Of a stretch of 64,000 nt of DNA, positions 7,747 to 17,201 are shown piece by piece (the first letter of the stretch is position 1; every line of letters starts with the position of its first letter). The position numbers and the translations under genes are program-made. Source of the stretch: Virgibacillus_O sediminis (GTDB lineage Bacteria > Bacillota > Bacilli > Bacillales > Amphibacillaceae); contig NZ_JBHRRZ010000013.1 of the NCBI RefSeq assembly GCF_042643265.1, positions 1 through 64,000 on the forward strand, written 5' to 3'. The notes below the pieces were generated by a model, which searched no databases, had not been told where the DNA came from, and saw only the letters and a list, made by a program, of their open reading frames with translations.

Positions 7747-9156
7747 TTAATATACTATATGATACAGACGATCTACAGCTTCAGGGATGTCCTCATCTTT
7801 AATATTTGCAAAGCCAAGAACGATGGAACACCCTTCCTCATTTTTAAATTCTTCCAACATAAATCTTTGAATTGTAGAGATTTCAAGTTTTTCTTGTTTT
7901 GCCCGTTGTTCGAGTTCATAAAACGGCTTATTGCTAGAAAAGTTTACCAGGAAGTGGAGCCCTGCTGAAGCATTCTTTATTTCTATTTCATTTTTAAATC
8001 TAGTTTGCAATTCTTTCAACAATAGTTTACGTTTTCTTTCGTAATGGTGACTCATTCGCTTCACGTGCCTTGTATATTCACCGTTTTCAATAAAATGATG
8101 AAGCGTAAACAAATTAAGCGTATTGCTACCTTGAACCCAAGTTGAATAATGCTTCCGATATTCTCGGAGCATTTCCGGTGGCAATATAAGATAACTCATC
8201 CTAGCGTTCGGGCTCAATGTTTTTGAAAACGATCCAACATAGATTACTCTTTGATTCCGGTCCAAACATTGCAATGAAGGAATATTATCTGTTCCATATT
8301 TAAATGCACTATTATAATCGTCCTCGACAATATATCTACCTTCCACACGAGTAGCCCAGTTCAGTACTTCAATCCGTCGGGAAATCGGCATAATCGTTCC
8401 AGTTGGGTATTGGTGCGACGGTGTAATAAAAAGAAAGTTCGGATTTATTTCTTCCACCTTATCAATATTGATTCCCTTTTTATCAAGATCAATTGGATAT
8501 ACATCAAAATGGTCTTTTAAAAATTTATGAATCCGATAATTACCAGGATTTTCAACAGCCACTTTTGTGTTTTTTTTCTGCAATTGCATTACTTGGCTGA
8601 TTAGGGGCAGCGTACCGGAGCCTATTACTACTTGCTCCGGCTCACAAGTGACACCTCTTGTCATTGTGGCCAATTGAGCAATTGTTTGTCGTACAGAATA
8701 AGGGCCTTGCGGGTGAGGAATTTCCGTTAATTCCTTCCAATTTAGTTCGTATGCCTTTTTCTCGCATTTAAGCCATTCCTTAAATGGGAACATCGACATA
8801 TCCACAGTAAAATGGGATAACGACAGCCAGTCTTTTTTATCCACAGTAGGTTTCTCGTATAAATCCTCAGGTAGCGCGCCTGTATTGGAAACTTCTTGCA
8901 AATTTGCGAACTTTGTAATGTTTTCTATAAAGTACCCTTTTCTTTCAATTGTATATATATAACCTTCCTCTAGTAACCGTTCGTATGCATTGGAAACTGA
9001 ATTAATGCTGACCCCTAGTTGTTCCGCCAACTTACGTTTTGACGGCAACTTTTCATTGGATGGAATTTTATTCTGTAAAATTGCATCCTTAAATTGATTA
9101 TAAATTGCCTGATAAATGTAAGTGGAATTATCTTTATCTATATGGAAAAAAATCAT
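7747..9156 (-). CDS. GabR-like MocR regulator (GntR HTH fused to PLP aminotransferase domain)
   Basis: 469 residues. An N-terminal GntR winged helix (about 10-78, with LPSKRKLAEQLGVS) is followed by an aminotransferase-like domain (about 110-465). The PLP lysine of SFSKTL falls at residue 312, the same position as in B. subtilis GabR. The neighbouring EDDYNSAFKY and PSHQYPTG blocks are also kept. GabR-type proteins bind PLP and GABA and activate GABA genes while repressing themselves. This gene is divergent from an SSADH across about 375 bases, the same arrangement as gabR/gabTD, though gabT is absent. The effector here may be GABA or a relative such as an N-alkyl GABA. Confidence 0.88.
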   Translation of the reverse strand: MIFFHIDKDNSTYIYQAIYNQFKDAILQNKIPSNEKLPSKRKLAEQLGVSINSVSNAYERLLEEGYIYTIERKGYFIENITKFANLQEVSNTGALPEDLYEKPTVDKKDWLSLSHFTVDMSMFPFKEWLKCEKKAYELNWKELTEIPHPQGPYSVRQTIAQLATMTRGVTCEPEQVVIGSGTLPLISQVMQLQKKNTKVAVENPGNYRIHKFLKDHFDVYPIDLDKKGINIDKVEEINPNFLFITPSHQYPTGTIMPISRRIEVLNWATRVEGRYIVEDDYNSAFKYGTDNIPSLQCLDRNQRVIYVGSFSKTLSPNARMSYLILPPEMLREYRKHYSTWVQGSNTLNLFTLHHFIENGEYTRHVKRMSHHYERKRKLLLKELQTRFKNEIEIKNASAGLHFLVNFSSNKPFYELEQRAKQEKLEISTIQRFMLEEFKNEEGCSIVLGFANIKDEDIPEAVDRLYHIVY

Positions 9157-9531
9157 TATATCTTCCCCCTCTGGTACCCAAATATTCTAAAAACTGATTC
9201 TTTTCATTATACCAGAATATTTGTAATATATATATAACGAATTTTTGGGGGTGTGATAGCAATAACATAATGTCAATTGACGGAAGCAAATGTCCCAGAA
9301 AGGGGGCGATGAAGAAATATGAATACTTGTAAAAGTTCGAGAGTTGCGCTAGAAGCGGGGGAGGTAGGTGTAACAATACAACAAATAAAACAAGAATGAC
9401 TGGAATCTTTATATGATTAATATTATCTACCGGAACAGACAATCCCCACTTTTCGTTACTTATGAAGGAGTAGAAAGATATTATAAAAAATCCCCGCAGT
9501 ATCATTTCATTAAGTAAGAGGAGGTATTTTT

Positions 9532-10938
9532 ATGACAACTGTTTTACATGTGATCAATCCTGCAACTGGAGAGTTGGTAGAAGACGTGAAAATCAATTCT
9601 GAGGAACAAATAAAAGCTGCTATCGAAAGAGGACATAGAAGTTTCAAACAATGGGCAAAAATAAATGCCCATGAGCGTGCTCGTTTGTTAAAAAAGTGGT
9701 CAGATACTATTCAAAGTAACAAGGAAGAGATTGCAAGAGTGATGACATTAGAAAGTGGGAAGCCGTTACGGGAATCTCTTGGCGAAGTGGATTATGCGAC
9801 AAGTTACATTGATTGGTACGCAGAAGAATCGAAACGTCTTTATGGCCGTACGATACCTGCAAACACTGAATCCAAGCGCATTGTTGTAAGCCGCCAACCA
9901 GTTGGATTGGTAGCTGCAATTACTCCGTGGAACTTCCCGGCAGCGATGATGACGAGAAAAGCGGCACCAGCACTTGCGGCAGGTTGTACCTTTATTGTGA
10001 AACCTGCAGAGGACACCCCACTTACCACGATAAAATTAGTCGAGTTAGCTTATGAAGCAGGAATACCAAAAGATGTAATGCAATGCGTTAATGGTTACGG
10101 GAGCAATGTTGGGAAAGTTTTCACGGATAGTAAATATATTCGTAAAATTACATTTACTGGATCCACGCCAGTAGGGAAACTATTAATCAAAAATAGCGCT
10201 GATACCATAAAACATATATCTATGGAGTTAGGAGGACATGCACCGGTTATTGTTGCAGAAGATGCAGATTTAGATCTAGCAGTAGCACAAACGTTTGCAT
10301 CAAAATTTCGGAATGCCGGTCAAACATGTATTTGTGCAAACCGTGTGTTAGTGCATGAGAGCATTGCCAAAGAATTTGCCGAAAAACTTACAGAAGAAGT
10401 AAAAAAATTAAAAGTTGGAAACGGTTTGGACGAGGAGACTAAGGTCGGTCCTTTAATTAATGAAAAAGGGTTCGATAAGGTAGTTTCCCATGTGGAGGAT
10501 GCGATAGATAAGGGCGCCCAAGTTTTGTGCGGGAATGAATATAATGCAAATCGCGAAAAAGGTTACTACTTCGTGTATCCAACGATATTAACGAATGTTA
10601 ATACGGAAATGAAAATCATGCAAGAAGAAACCTTCGGACCGATTGTACCAATTACAACATTCAGTACCTTGGAAGAAGCGGTGGAAATCGCCAATAGTAC
10701 GCAGTATGGTCTTGCATCATACTTTTTTACGAATGATTATCGTACTGGTACGTATCTCTATGAGCAATTAAATTTCGGTATCGTCAGTTGGAATGATGGA
10801 AACCCATCTGCTGCGAATGTACCATTCGGTGGTATGAAGGAAAGCGGTCTTGGTCGTGAAGGTGGTATGGAAGGAATTGAACCTTATTTAGAAACGAAGT
10901 ATTTATCAATTGGTGGAATTCCAACTGGTCCCTATTAA
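9532..10938 (+). CDS. gabD: NAD(P)+-dependent succinate-semialdehyde dehydrogenase
   Basis: 468 residues, a full-length class I aldehyde dehydrogenase of the GabD group. It oxidises succinic semialdehyde to succinate for the TCA cycle. Visible motifs are the cofactor segment ITPWNFPAAMMTRK (about 130-143), the general base Glu232 in MELGGHAP, the catalytic Cys266 in GQTCICANR, and ETFGP near 365. A GAGGAGG site precedes the ATG. The gene is divergent from the GabR-like regulator. It is closely related to the dehydrogenase at 26465-27856, sharing most motifs residue for residue. No GABA aminotransferase is nearby, so semialdehyde must come from another reaction. Confidence 0.9.
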   Translation: MTTVLHVINPATGELVEDVKINSEEQIKAAIERGHRSFKQWAKINAHERARLLKKWSDTIQSNKEEIARVMTLESGKPLRESLGEVDYATSYIDWYAEESKRLYGRTIPANTESKRIVVSRQPVGLVAAITPWNFPAAMMTRKAAPALAAGCTFIVKPAEDTPLTTIKLVELAYEAGIPKDVMQCVNGYGSNVGKVFTDSKYIRKITFTGSTPVGKLLIKNSADTIKHISMELGGHAPVIVAEDADLDLAVAQTFASKFRNAGQTCICANRVLVHESIAKEFAEKLTEEVKKLKVGNGLDEETKVGPLINEKGFDKVVSHVEDAIDKGAQVLCGNEYNANREKGYYFVYPTILTNVNTEMKIMQEETFGPIVPITTFSTLEEAVEIANSTQYGLASYFFTNDYRTGTYLYEQLNFGIVSWNDGNPSAANVPFGGMKESGLGREGGMEGIEPYLETKYLSIGGIPTGPY

Positions 10939-11307
10939 AAATTTAAACTGGTACTTTAATATAGTGAATATTTATATTATTGTATAGATACAGAATATAC
11001 AGTCTATAAGAGAAATGAAGTATTTTGAAGGGAGGTAGTTTTCAGGATTATTACTAAGTTTTTGATGGAGGCTGGAAATCAAAATAAATATTTTCTGCAA
11101 TGAAGGTGTTTCAGTCTATCCAGCCAAATAAGGGATTTTCTTAATAGTGTTTGGTTCTCTAAAAGTACACGAGGGACAAGTTGTTAACAACTTTGGATGG
11201 AGGGATACTTATAGAAATTAGACAATGATAATTCAAAAAAGGTATAGATAACCAAAACAGCTTTCAGATTTTAAAAGGTACTAAAATTATTAAATAGGAG
11301 GTAGAAA
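10939..11307. other. Intergenic region upstream of hyuA
   Basis: No gene or recognised RNA. AGGAGGT at 11297-11303 serves hyuA. No clear terminator was found after gabD, so read-through into hyuAB is possible. No sigma-54 promoter was seen. Confidence 0.4.
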
Positions 11308-13392
11308 ATGTTAAGAGTAGGAATTGATGTTGGTGGAACATTTACTGATCTTTATGCTTGGGATGAAGAGGCGACAGCATCTCACAAAGTACGAATGGCC
11401 AAGGTATTATCAACACCAAATGATCCTGTTATCGGAGTTATGAATGCGCTTGCAGAAGCGGGTATTCATCCATCAGAGATTGGTACAATTATTCATGGTA
11501 CGACCATTGGTACAAATGCGTTGCTAGAACGTAAGTATCCAGAACCTGCGTTGATAGCTACAGCAGGATTCAGAGACACAATTGAAATTGGAAGACAAAA
11601 ACGGTCGCATCTTTATGATCCCTACGCGACTAAACCTTCCCCACTCATTAGTCGTAATAGGCGCTTTACTGTGAGTGAAAAAATGGGTTCTGATGGGAAA
11701 ACTGTAAAACCCGTAAAGAGGGAAGATGCCAAGCAAGTTGCTGAGCAAATTGCTCAACTAGGTATTAAAAATGTTGCTATAACATTCATTAATTCCTATG
11801 TTGATGGGCGTCATGAAAAGGAAATGCGGGACATTATTTTGGAAGTAATTCCAGATGCAAAAATTGCTTTATCATCCGAAACTAGTCCTAAAATGGGTGA
11901 ACTTGGTCGGTTTGTCACGACTGCCATTCGAGCCTCCCTGTTCCCGATTGTTGAAAATTACATTTCTCGTTTAGAGAAAACTTTAGAAGATGCTGGCTGC
12001 ACTGCACCTCTCTTTATTGTTAAAAGTAACGGCGGTATGATGAGGAGTGCTGCAACAAAAGAGCATCCGGAAGAACTTATCGAATCAGGCCCTGCGGGCG
12101 GGGTTGCTGCTGGTGGTCTTATTCATCACCTGCTTGATCAAAAAAACTTAATTATTACTGATGTAGGGGGCACGAGTTTTGAAGCGAGTCTTGTAGAAGA
12201 GGGTCAAGGGCTGGTAACTGATGAATATGAACTTGAATGGGAAATGCCAGTTATAACACCTATGCTTGATATCCGCAGTATTGGGGCAGGCGGTGGGTCA
12301 ATTGCATGGATTGATGATGGAGGATCCTTGCGTGTTGGTCCTAAGAGTGCAGGTGCTGCTCCAGGCCCAGCTTGTTACGGAAAAGGCGGAACTCAGCCGA
12401 CAGTAACAGATGCAAACCTGGTATTAGGTCGCTTGAATCCTACTTTGAGTGGGAAATTTCAACTTGATTACGAAGCTGCCGTTAATGCAATAAGCACTGT
12501 GGCAGAACCGCTCGGTCTATCTGTTATTGAATGTGCTGAAGGGATTATCGATATTGTATGTGAAAATATGGCGGATGCTATTCGCATGGTTTCAACGGAC
12601 CGCGGTCGTGATCCGCGTGATCAGACATATGTTTCATTTGGTGGGGCTGGTGGTTTGCATGCTTATCGTGTAGCTCAGTCTGCGGGGATTAATCGTATTC
12701 TTGTGCCTTCATTTGTTGGTGTTGATTGTGCGACTGGGGCTTCTACAATGGATGTACGTCACGATGTTGAAGAGACTTTCTATGCACCAATAGAGGGGCT
12801 CAATCCCAAAGATCTCACCAATGCGTTTGATAAATTAGAAGAGAAGTGTCGACATTTGCTTAAGAGTGATGGCATTACTTCACAAAAAATGTCATTTGAG
12901 AGAATTGCATTAATGCGCTATGTTGGTCAATCGTACCAAGTTGCGACTCCAGTTCCTAATGGATCTATAAATCAGAACACACTCTTAGAAATTGCGTCAA
13001 CTTTTAATAAAGAGCATAAGCGTGAGTACGGAGTCGCAAATGAAAACTTCCCTGTAGCTTTTGTCACTTTACGTATGACAGGTTATGGGAAAACGGAAAA
13101 ACCAAAAGCAAGTGATTTAAAAATTGCATCGGGGTCAGGTATTCAGAAGGGCACATCGAGTATAAAAGAACAAAGAGAAACTTATTTTAATGGAGAAAAA
13201 CATATAGTGGATGTGCATGATGTTAGTCTTCTTAGTAATGAACAAGAAATTGATGGCCCGGCAATTATAGAACATTCTAATAGTGAAATTGTTATCCCAC
13301 CCAATGCACTGGCCGTTTTTGACCAATATGGATTTACCCATATTACTGTTGATAAAACTATTAATCAATCAAATAAGGAGGTTATGCAATGA
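11308..13392 (+). CDS. hyuA: ATP-dependent hydantoinase/oxoprolinase family, subunit A
   Basis: 694 residues of the HyuA family, the ATP-binding subunit of enzymes that open cyclic amides (N-methylhydantoin, 5-oxoproline, lactams) in the cytoplasm. Actin/hexokinase-fold phosphate motifs are GIDVGGTFTD (residues 5-14), HGTTIGTNALLE (about 64-75), ESGPAGGVAAG (about 261-271) and DVGGTSFEAS (about 288-297). It overlaps the B subunit by ATGA at 13389-13392, which indicates translational coupling. With a GabR-like regulator and SSADH upstream, a 2-pyrrolidinone-type lactam opening to a GABA-type acid is plausible. The carbamoylase and NCS1 permease downstream point instead to hydantoins. The substrate is unresolved. 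Confidence 0.87.
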   Translation: MLRVGIDVGGTFTDLYAWDEEATASHKVRMAKVLSTPNDPVIGVMNALAEAGIHPSEIGTIIHGTTIGTNALLERKYPEPALIATAGFRDTIEIGRQKRSHLYDPYATKPSPLISRNRRFTVSEKMGSDGKTVKPVKREDAKQVAEQIAQLGIKNVAITFINSYVDGRHEKEMRDIILEVIPDAKIALSSETSPKMGELGRFVTTAIRASLFPIVENYISRLEKTLEDAGCTAPLFIVKSNGGMMRSAATKEHPEELIESGPAGGVAAGGLIHHLLDQKNLIITDVGGTSFEASLVEEGQGLVTDEYELEWEMPVITPMLDIRSIGAGGGSIAWIDDGGSLRVGPKSAGAAPGPACYGKGGTQPTVTDANLVLGRLNPTLSGKFQLDYEAAVNAISTVAEPLGLSVIECAEGIIDIVCENMADAIRMVSTDRGRDPRDQTYVSFGGAGGLHAYRVAQSAGINRILVPSFVGVDCATGASTMDVRHDVEETFYAPIEGLNPKDLTNAFDKLEEKCRHLLKSDGITSQKMSFERIALMRYVGQSYQVATPVPNGSINQNTLLEIASTFNKEHKREYGVANENFPVAFVTLRMTGYGKTEKPKASDLKIASGSGIQKGTSSIKEQRETYFNGEKHIVDVHDVSLLSNEQEIDGPAIIEHSNSEIVIPPNALAVFDQYGFTHITVDKTINQSNKEVMQ

Positions 13393-15164
13393 CCACCACT
13401 AACTATGAATCTTCACATCGCCAACTTGACCCTATTACCTTTGAAGTTTTGAGAAGCTCTTTTGTATATACATGCGAAAGAATGAGTCTAGTGTTAAAAA
13501 AGTCTTCATTTTCTCCAATCATTTACGACATGGAAGATTTTTCTACTGCTATTTTTGATCCAAACCTCGAGTTGATAGGTCAGGCTGCGAACTGTCCTGT
13601 CCATATTGCGGCTATGCACACCAGCGCACGGGCTTCTCTAGAAAGATACCCTGTAAATGAATTAAGTCCAGATGATGTAATCATTCTTAATGACCCATAT
13701 AATGGCGGTACCCATACTAATGATGTCACGATGACAATGCCTGTATTTTATGACGGGGAATTACTTGGTATTGCAGTAACCCGAGCCCATTGGACAGACG
13801 TAGGTGGCGGGTTCGATACCCATGTAACTGGAGAAGGTCTACGTTTATCACCGTTAAAGATCTATAAGGGTGGAAAACCTAATAATGACCTTATTAATAT
13901 CATAAGTAGTAATTCACGTACTCCTCAGTATATAGAGGGGGATATTCAAGCACAAATGGGTTCTCTACAGGCAGCTAAAGCTGAGTTAACACGTCTCGCC
14001 GACAAATACGGGGTCGATAAGGTCAGACAAGGAATGCGTGAAGTCCTAGATTATACACAGGAAATGACTAAAAAGGCAATCAGGCAAATTCCTGATGGTG
14101 AATATAATGCGAGCGATTACATTGATAGTGATGGATTTACTAATGATCCGGTCAGGGTAAGAGTAAAACTTGTAGTTAAAGGAGATCGGCTTGAACTTGA
14201 CTTTACAGGAAGTGATCCCGTAACAATCGGTCCAGTTAACTCTCCTTACGCCAATACAGTTGCAGCCGTCTACTACTCTGTAAAGTTTTTTCTTAACCCT
14301 GATGCGCCAGGAAATGCGGGTATGTATCGACAAATTGACATTACAATTCCAGAAGACACTTGGCTAAATCCACGTTGGCCTGCCCCAACACTTGCGTGCA
14401 CAACCACAACAGCTTCCAAGGTGGCTTCAGGAATTTGGTTGGCCCTAGCTCAAGCTATCCCTGATGCTATTGTTGCTCCAACATATGCTGAGTCAAACTG
14501 GTTTACCGCAAGTGCGTCTGATCCGAAAACAGGTGAGTCGCATATATTTTCAGACTTACCTGCTGGAGGATGGGGCGGAACACCTACTAATGATGGTATG
14601 CATGTAACGACAGATCCACTTGGAAACTCCCAAAATCTATCGGCCGAGGTTGCAGAGCTCATGTTCCCAATACGATATAATGCTTTTGAAATGCGGACGG
14701 ATTCAGCCGGGGCTGGACGTTATCGTGGTGGCGTTGGAGTTCACCTTGAAATAGAATTCATTGGACGTGGAGAGTTAATTTGGATGACATGTTCCCGAAC
14801 AATAGAAGGTTCTCCAGGTGTGAATGGAGGGTTACATTCTGCTCAACAAAGACAATTACTAAAGTCCCCAGATGGTCAAATTAAGACAATTGGTGGACTA
14901 GCAGAAGATGGGTCATGGCACTCACAAATACTAAGGGATATTCCTTTTCAGCCTGGCGAATCTTTTGTTTTTGAAAGTACAGGCGGTGGCGGTTGGGGCA
15001 ACCCCCTTGAGCGTGATTCAAAACTTGTTGCTCAAGATGTACTTAATGATATTGTTTCCAGGGAACAGGCAGCTAAACTCTATGGCGTTGTGCTAACTGA
15101 CGATTTTGAGGTTGATGAAGAAGCGACAAAATTAAAACGAGCAGAAGCCAGCATAAAATCTTAA
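13389..15164 (+). CDS. hyuB: ATP-dependent hydantoinase/oxoprolinase family, subunit B
   Basis: 591 residues of the HyuB family, partner of HyuA. Conserved segments include ILNDPYNGGTHTNDVTMTMP (about 97-116), a histidine/aspartate block RAHWTDVGGGFDTH, GPVNSPYANT, and the glycine-rich end GGGGWGNPLERD. The length is usual for the family. It starts inside the hyuA stop codon. HyuB lacks obvious ATP motifs and is thought to carry the amide hydrolysis site together with HyuA. Confidence 0.87.
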   Translation: MTTTNYESSHRQLDPITFEVLRSSFVYTCERMSLVLKKSSFSPIIYDMEDFSTAIFDPNLELIGQAANCPVHIAAMHTSARASLERYPVNELSPDDVIILNDPYNGGTHTNDVTMTMPVFYDGELLGIAVTRAHWTDVGGGFDTHVTGEGLRLSPLKIYKGGKPNNDLINIISSNSRTPQYIEGDIQAQMGSLQAAKAELTRLADKYGVDKVRQGMREVLDYTQEMTKKAIRQIPDGEYNASDYIDSDGFTNDPVRVRVKLVVKGDRLELDFTGSDPVTIGPVNSPYANTVAAVYYSVKFFLNPDAPGNAGMYRQIDITIPEDTWLNPRWPAPTLACTTTTASKVASGIWLALAQAIPDAIVAPTYAESNWFTASASDPKTGESHIFSDLPAGGWGGTPTNDGMHVTTDPLGNSQNLSAEVAELMFPIRYNAFEMRTDSAGAGRYRGGVGVHLEIEFIGRGELIWMTCSRTIEGSPGVNGGLHSAQQRQLLKSPDGQIKTIGGLAEDGSWHSQILRDIPFQPGESFVFESTGGGGWGNPLERDSKLVAQDVLNDIVSREQAAKLYGVVLTDDFEVDEEATKLKRAEASIKS

Positions 15165-15191
15165 ATGGGTTAGGTTGTGTTAAGTTACTAA

Positions 15192-15470
15192 CTTACCACA
15201 TAAAAAAAAGAGATGAGAACTTCGAGGAAGCACAGCTTTTAGCATCGGAGCCTAGCTAGTTGGTAGATTCGTTAGCGATACTTTGAACGAAGTAAAAGTA
15301 ATTTTCTATCTCGAGTTTATGGTCTTGGTATGTGGTAAGAGCAGGAAGTGCTAGGGCCGACGACTTAGTTGGCCTTAGCAGAAGTTCCTGTTCCTGACCT
15401 ATCGAGAAGTTCGTCTAAAGACGCAAATTCTTTGTCGGCCTTTTAAAACAGTCTCTCGAAGGTGTGAACG
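15192..15470. repeat. Large structured intergenic element with nested inverted repeats
   Basis: CTTACCACA at 15192-15200 is matched exactly by TGTGGTAAG at 15331-15339. A second strong stem runs from CAGGAAGTGCTAGGGCC (15342-15358) to GGCCTTAGCAGAAGTTCCTG (15371-15390). Further matched pieces (AACTTCGAGG, CTATCGAGAAGTTCG) flank it. It has no open frame and fills most of the 670-base gap between hyuB and the carbamoylase. It may be a multi-copy structured repeat of Bacillaceae or a noncoding RNA. No known riboswitch consensus was matched. Confidence 0.45.
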
Positions 15471-15838
15471 AATGGGAGCAAACAAAAGAGTAAGAGTTTA
15501 TTGGTTTGATATATAAATAGATTGTTGAATTCTTTAGGTGCTCGTCCTTGCTGACGGTATGTCATTCAGCTTTTGGAAGCCGGTAAACAATTTGTGGCGG
15601 GAAAATAGTAACGATTACAATGTGTTTCAGGTGCAATACATCGGTTGCGAGAGTATTCTAGATGTTTAGTTCATAACCGTATTATGTAGAGGGTCATCAA
15701 ACAACACTTCTTCACAACCATATATTATCAGAAAAATTTTACTTTTATATCATACAGAAAGCCTAAACCTAAAATGTGGTGGAGGGCTAAGTATCATGTA
15801 AGTATATGTATTCAACAATGTTATTGAGGAGGATAAAA

Positions 15839-17074
15839 GTGAGAGTGAATTTAGGTAGAATAAGAAAAAGACTTAATGAAATGGGCGCCGTAGGAGCGTC
15901 GTCATGTGAGGGTATCTCTAGGCATGCCCTGTCTCAAGCGGATAAAAGAGCAAGGGATTTATTAGTTTCTTGGATGGAAGAGATGCAGCTTGATGTTCGA
16001 TTTGATGATGTTGGTAATATATACGGGAGAAGAACAGGGAATAACCCAGAAGCAAAACCGATTGTCATAGGATCCCACCTTGATTCTATTATTAACGGAG
16101 GAAAATTTGATGGAGTTTTAGGAATTGTTTGTGGGCTTGAAGTGTTGGAAACGTTAATAGAAAACGAAATAACGACCACCAGACCGATAGAGGTTGTGAA
16201 TTTTACAAACGAAGAAGGAGTACGATTTCCCCCACTTATGGCGGGAAGTGGTTTGATATCCGGAGATTATGAGTTGGATGAAATTTATAAACAAAGCGAT
16301 GAAAAAGGTACTAATTTTTTGGATGAACTAAAAGCAATTGGTTATTTAGGTCATGAAAAAAACCGATTAAAAGAAGCTGAAGCTTTCATAGAATTACACA
16401 TTGAACAAGGCCCAATACTAGACAAAGAAACAATACCTTTAGGAATTGTTGAAGGAATTATCGGTTTTTCTTGGCATGAAGTAACGGTTATCGGAGAGGC
16501 TCAGAATTCCGGACCAACGCCCATGTCTTTTAGAAAAGATGCTTTAAGCACAACAGCAAAAATGATTTCAGCAATTCAGAATTCTGCTGTCGAGATTAGT
16601 GATCAGTCAATGACAACGGTTGGGAAAATAACGGCTGAACCAGGAGATATTAATACAATTCCGGGGAAGGTTATATTTACAGCAGATATTCGTGCTGAAG
16701 AATCACAAAAACTAGATGATGGGGTTAGGCTTATAAAAAATAAGCTTAAGGAAATAGCATATGATGAAGGTCTAGAAATTACGATAAATGAAATTAAAAC
16801 AATGAGACCTATCCAATTTGACCCTAATATAATAGGTGTATTAATAGATTCTGCGGAAGAGTTAAACTATAAATTTAAAAGGATGGTTAGTGGGGCAGCC
16901 CACATCGCTTCCCTCATGAATAACTTCTGTCCTACAGCAATGGTTTTTGTGCCCAGCATAGATGGTAATAGCCATTCTCCAAAAGAGAGGACAGATTGGA
17001 TAGATATTGAAAAAGCTGCTAATCTTCTTCTTAGTTCTTTAATAAAAATAGATGAAGAGGGAATTAGTCGTTAA
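15839..17074 (+). CDS. M20-family amidase, N-carbamoyl-L-amino-acid hydrolase / allantoate amidohydrolase type
   Basis: About 411 residues from GTG 15839, chosen because GAGGAGG at 15826-15832 is correctly spaced; ATG 15806 has no such site. Metal ligands are all visible: His in GSHLDS, Asp in GGKFDG, Glu in FTNEEGVRF, His in ELHIEQG, and His in the C-terminal SHSPKE. The lid-domain segment usually reading NHAGPTPM is QNSGPTPM here, so the conserved substrate and dimer-interface histidine is replaced. The usual SGAGHDA is SGAAHIA. It may accept an unusual substrate. It follows hyuAB and precedes an NCS1 permease, the classical hydantoin set. Confidence 0.82.
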   Translation: MRVNLGRIRKRLNEMGAVGASSCEGISRHALSQADKRARDLLVSWMEEMQLDVRFDDVGNIYGRRTGNNPEAKPIVIGSHLDSIINGGKFDGVLGIVCGLEVLETLIENEITTTRPIEVVNFTNEEGVRFPPLMAGSGLISGDYELDEIYKQSDEKGTNFLDELKAIGYLGHEKNRLKEAEAFIELHIEQGPILDKETIPLGIVEGIIGFSWHEVTVIGEAQNSGPTPMSFRKDALSTTAKMISAIQNSAVEISDQSMTTVGKITAEPGDINTIPGKVIFTADIRAEESQKLDDGVRLIKNKLKEIAYDEGLEITINEIKTMRPIQFDPNIIGVLIDSAEELNYKFKRMVSGAAHIASLMNNFCPTAMVFVPSIDGNSHSPKERTDWIDIEKAANLLLSSLIKIDEEGISR

Positions 17075-17201
17075 ATGAAACCGTATAATATTTCTATTTT
17101 TGTCAGAGTTATTATAACTAAATAAAACTGTATTAATGGTTTTTAGGTCAGTGTCACAGAATCAGCCGGGAATTATCAAATAAAAAATGAGGGGGCTATT
17201 T

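Noticed and set aside
9134..9505. Minus-strand frame of 123 codons upstream of the GabR-like gene
   Set aside because: It covers the divergent promoter region, overlaps the regulator start and has no recognisable domain or site; the hydrophobic look comes from AT-rich DNA.
15192..15470. Structured gap considered as a T-box or purine riboswitch
   Set aside because: No T-box sequence, specifier loop or antiterminator pattern, and no purine-aptamer conserved core; left as an unclassified structured element.
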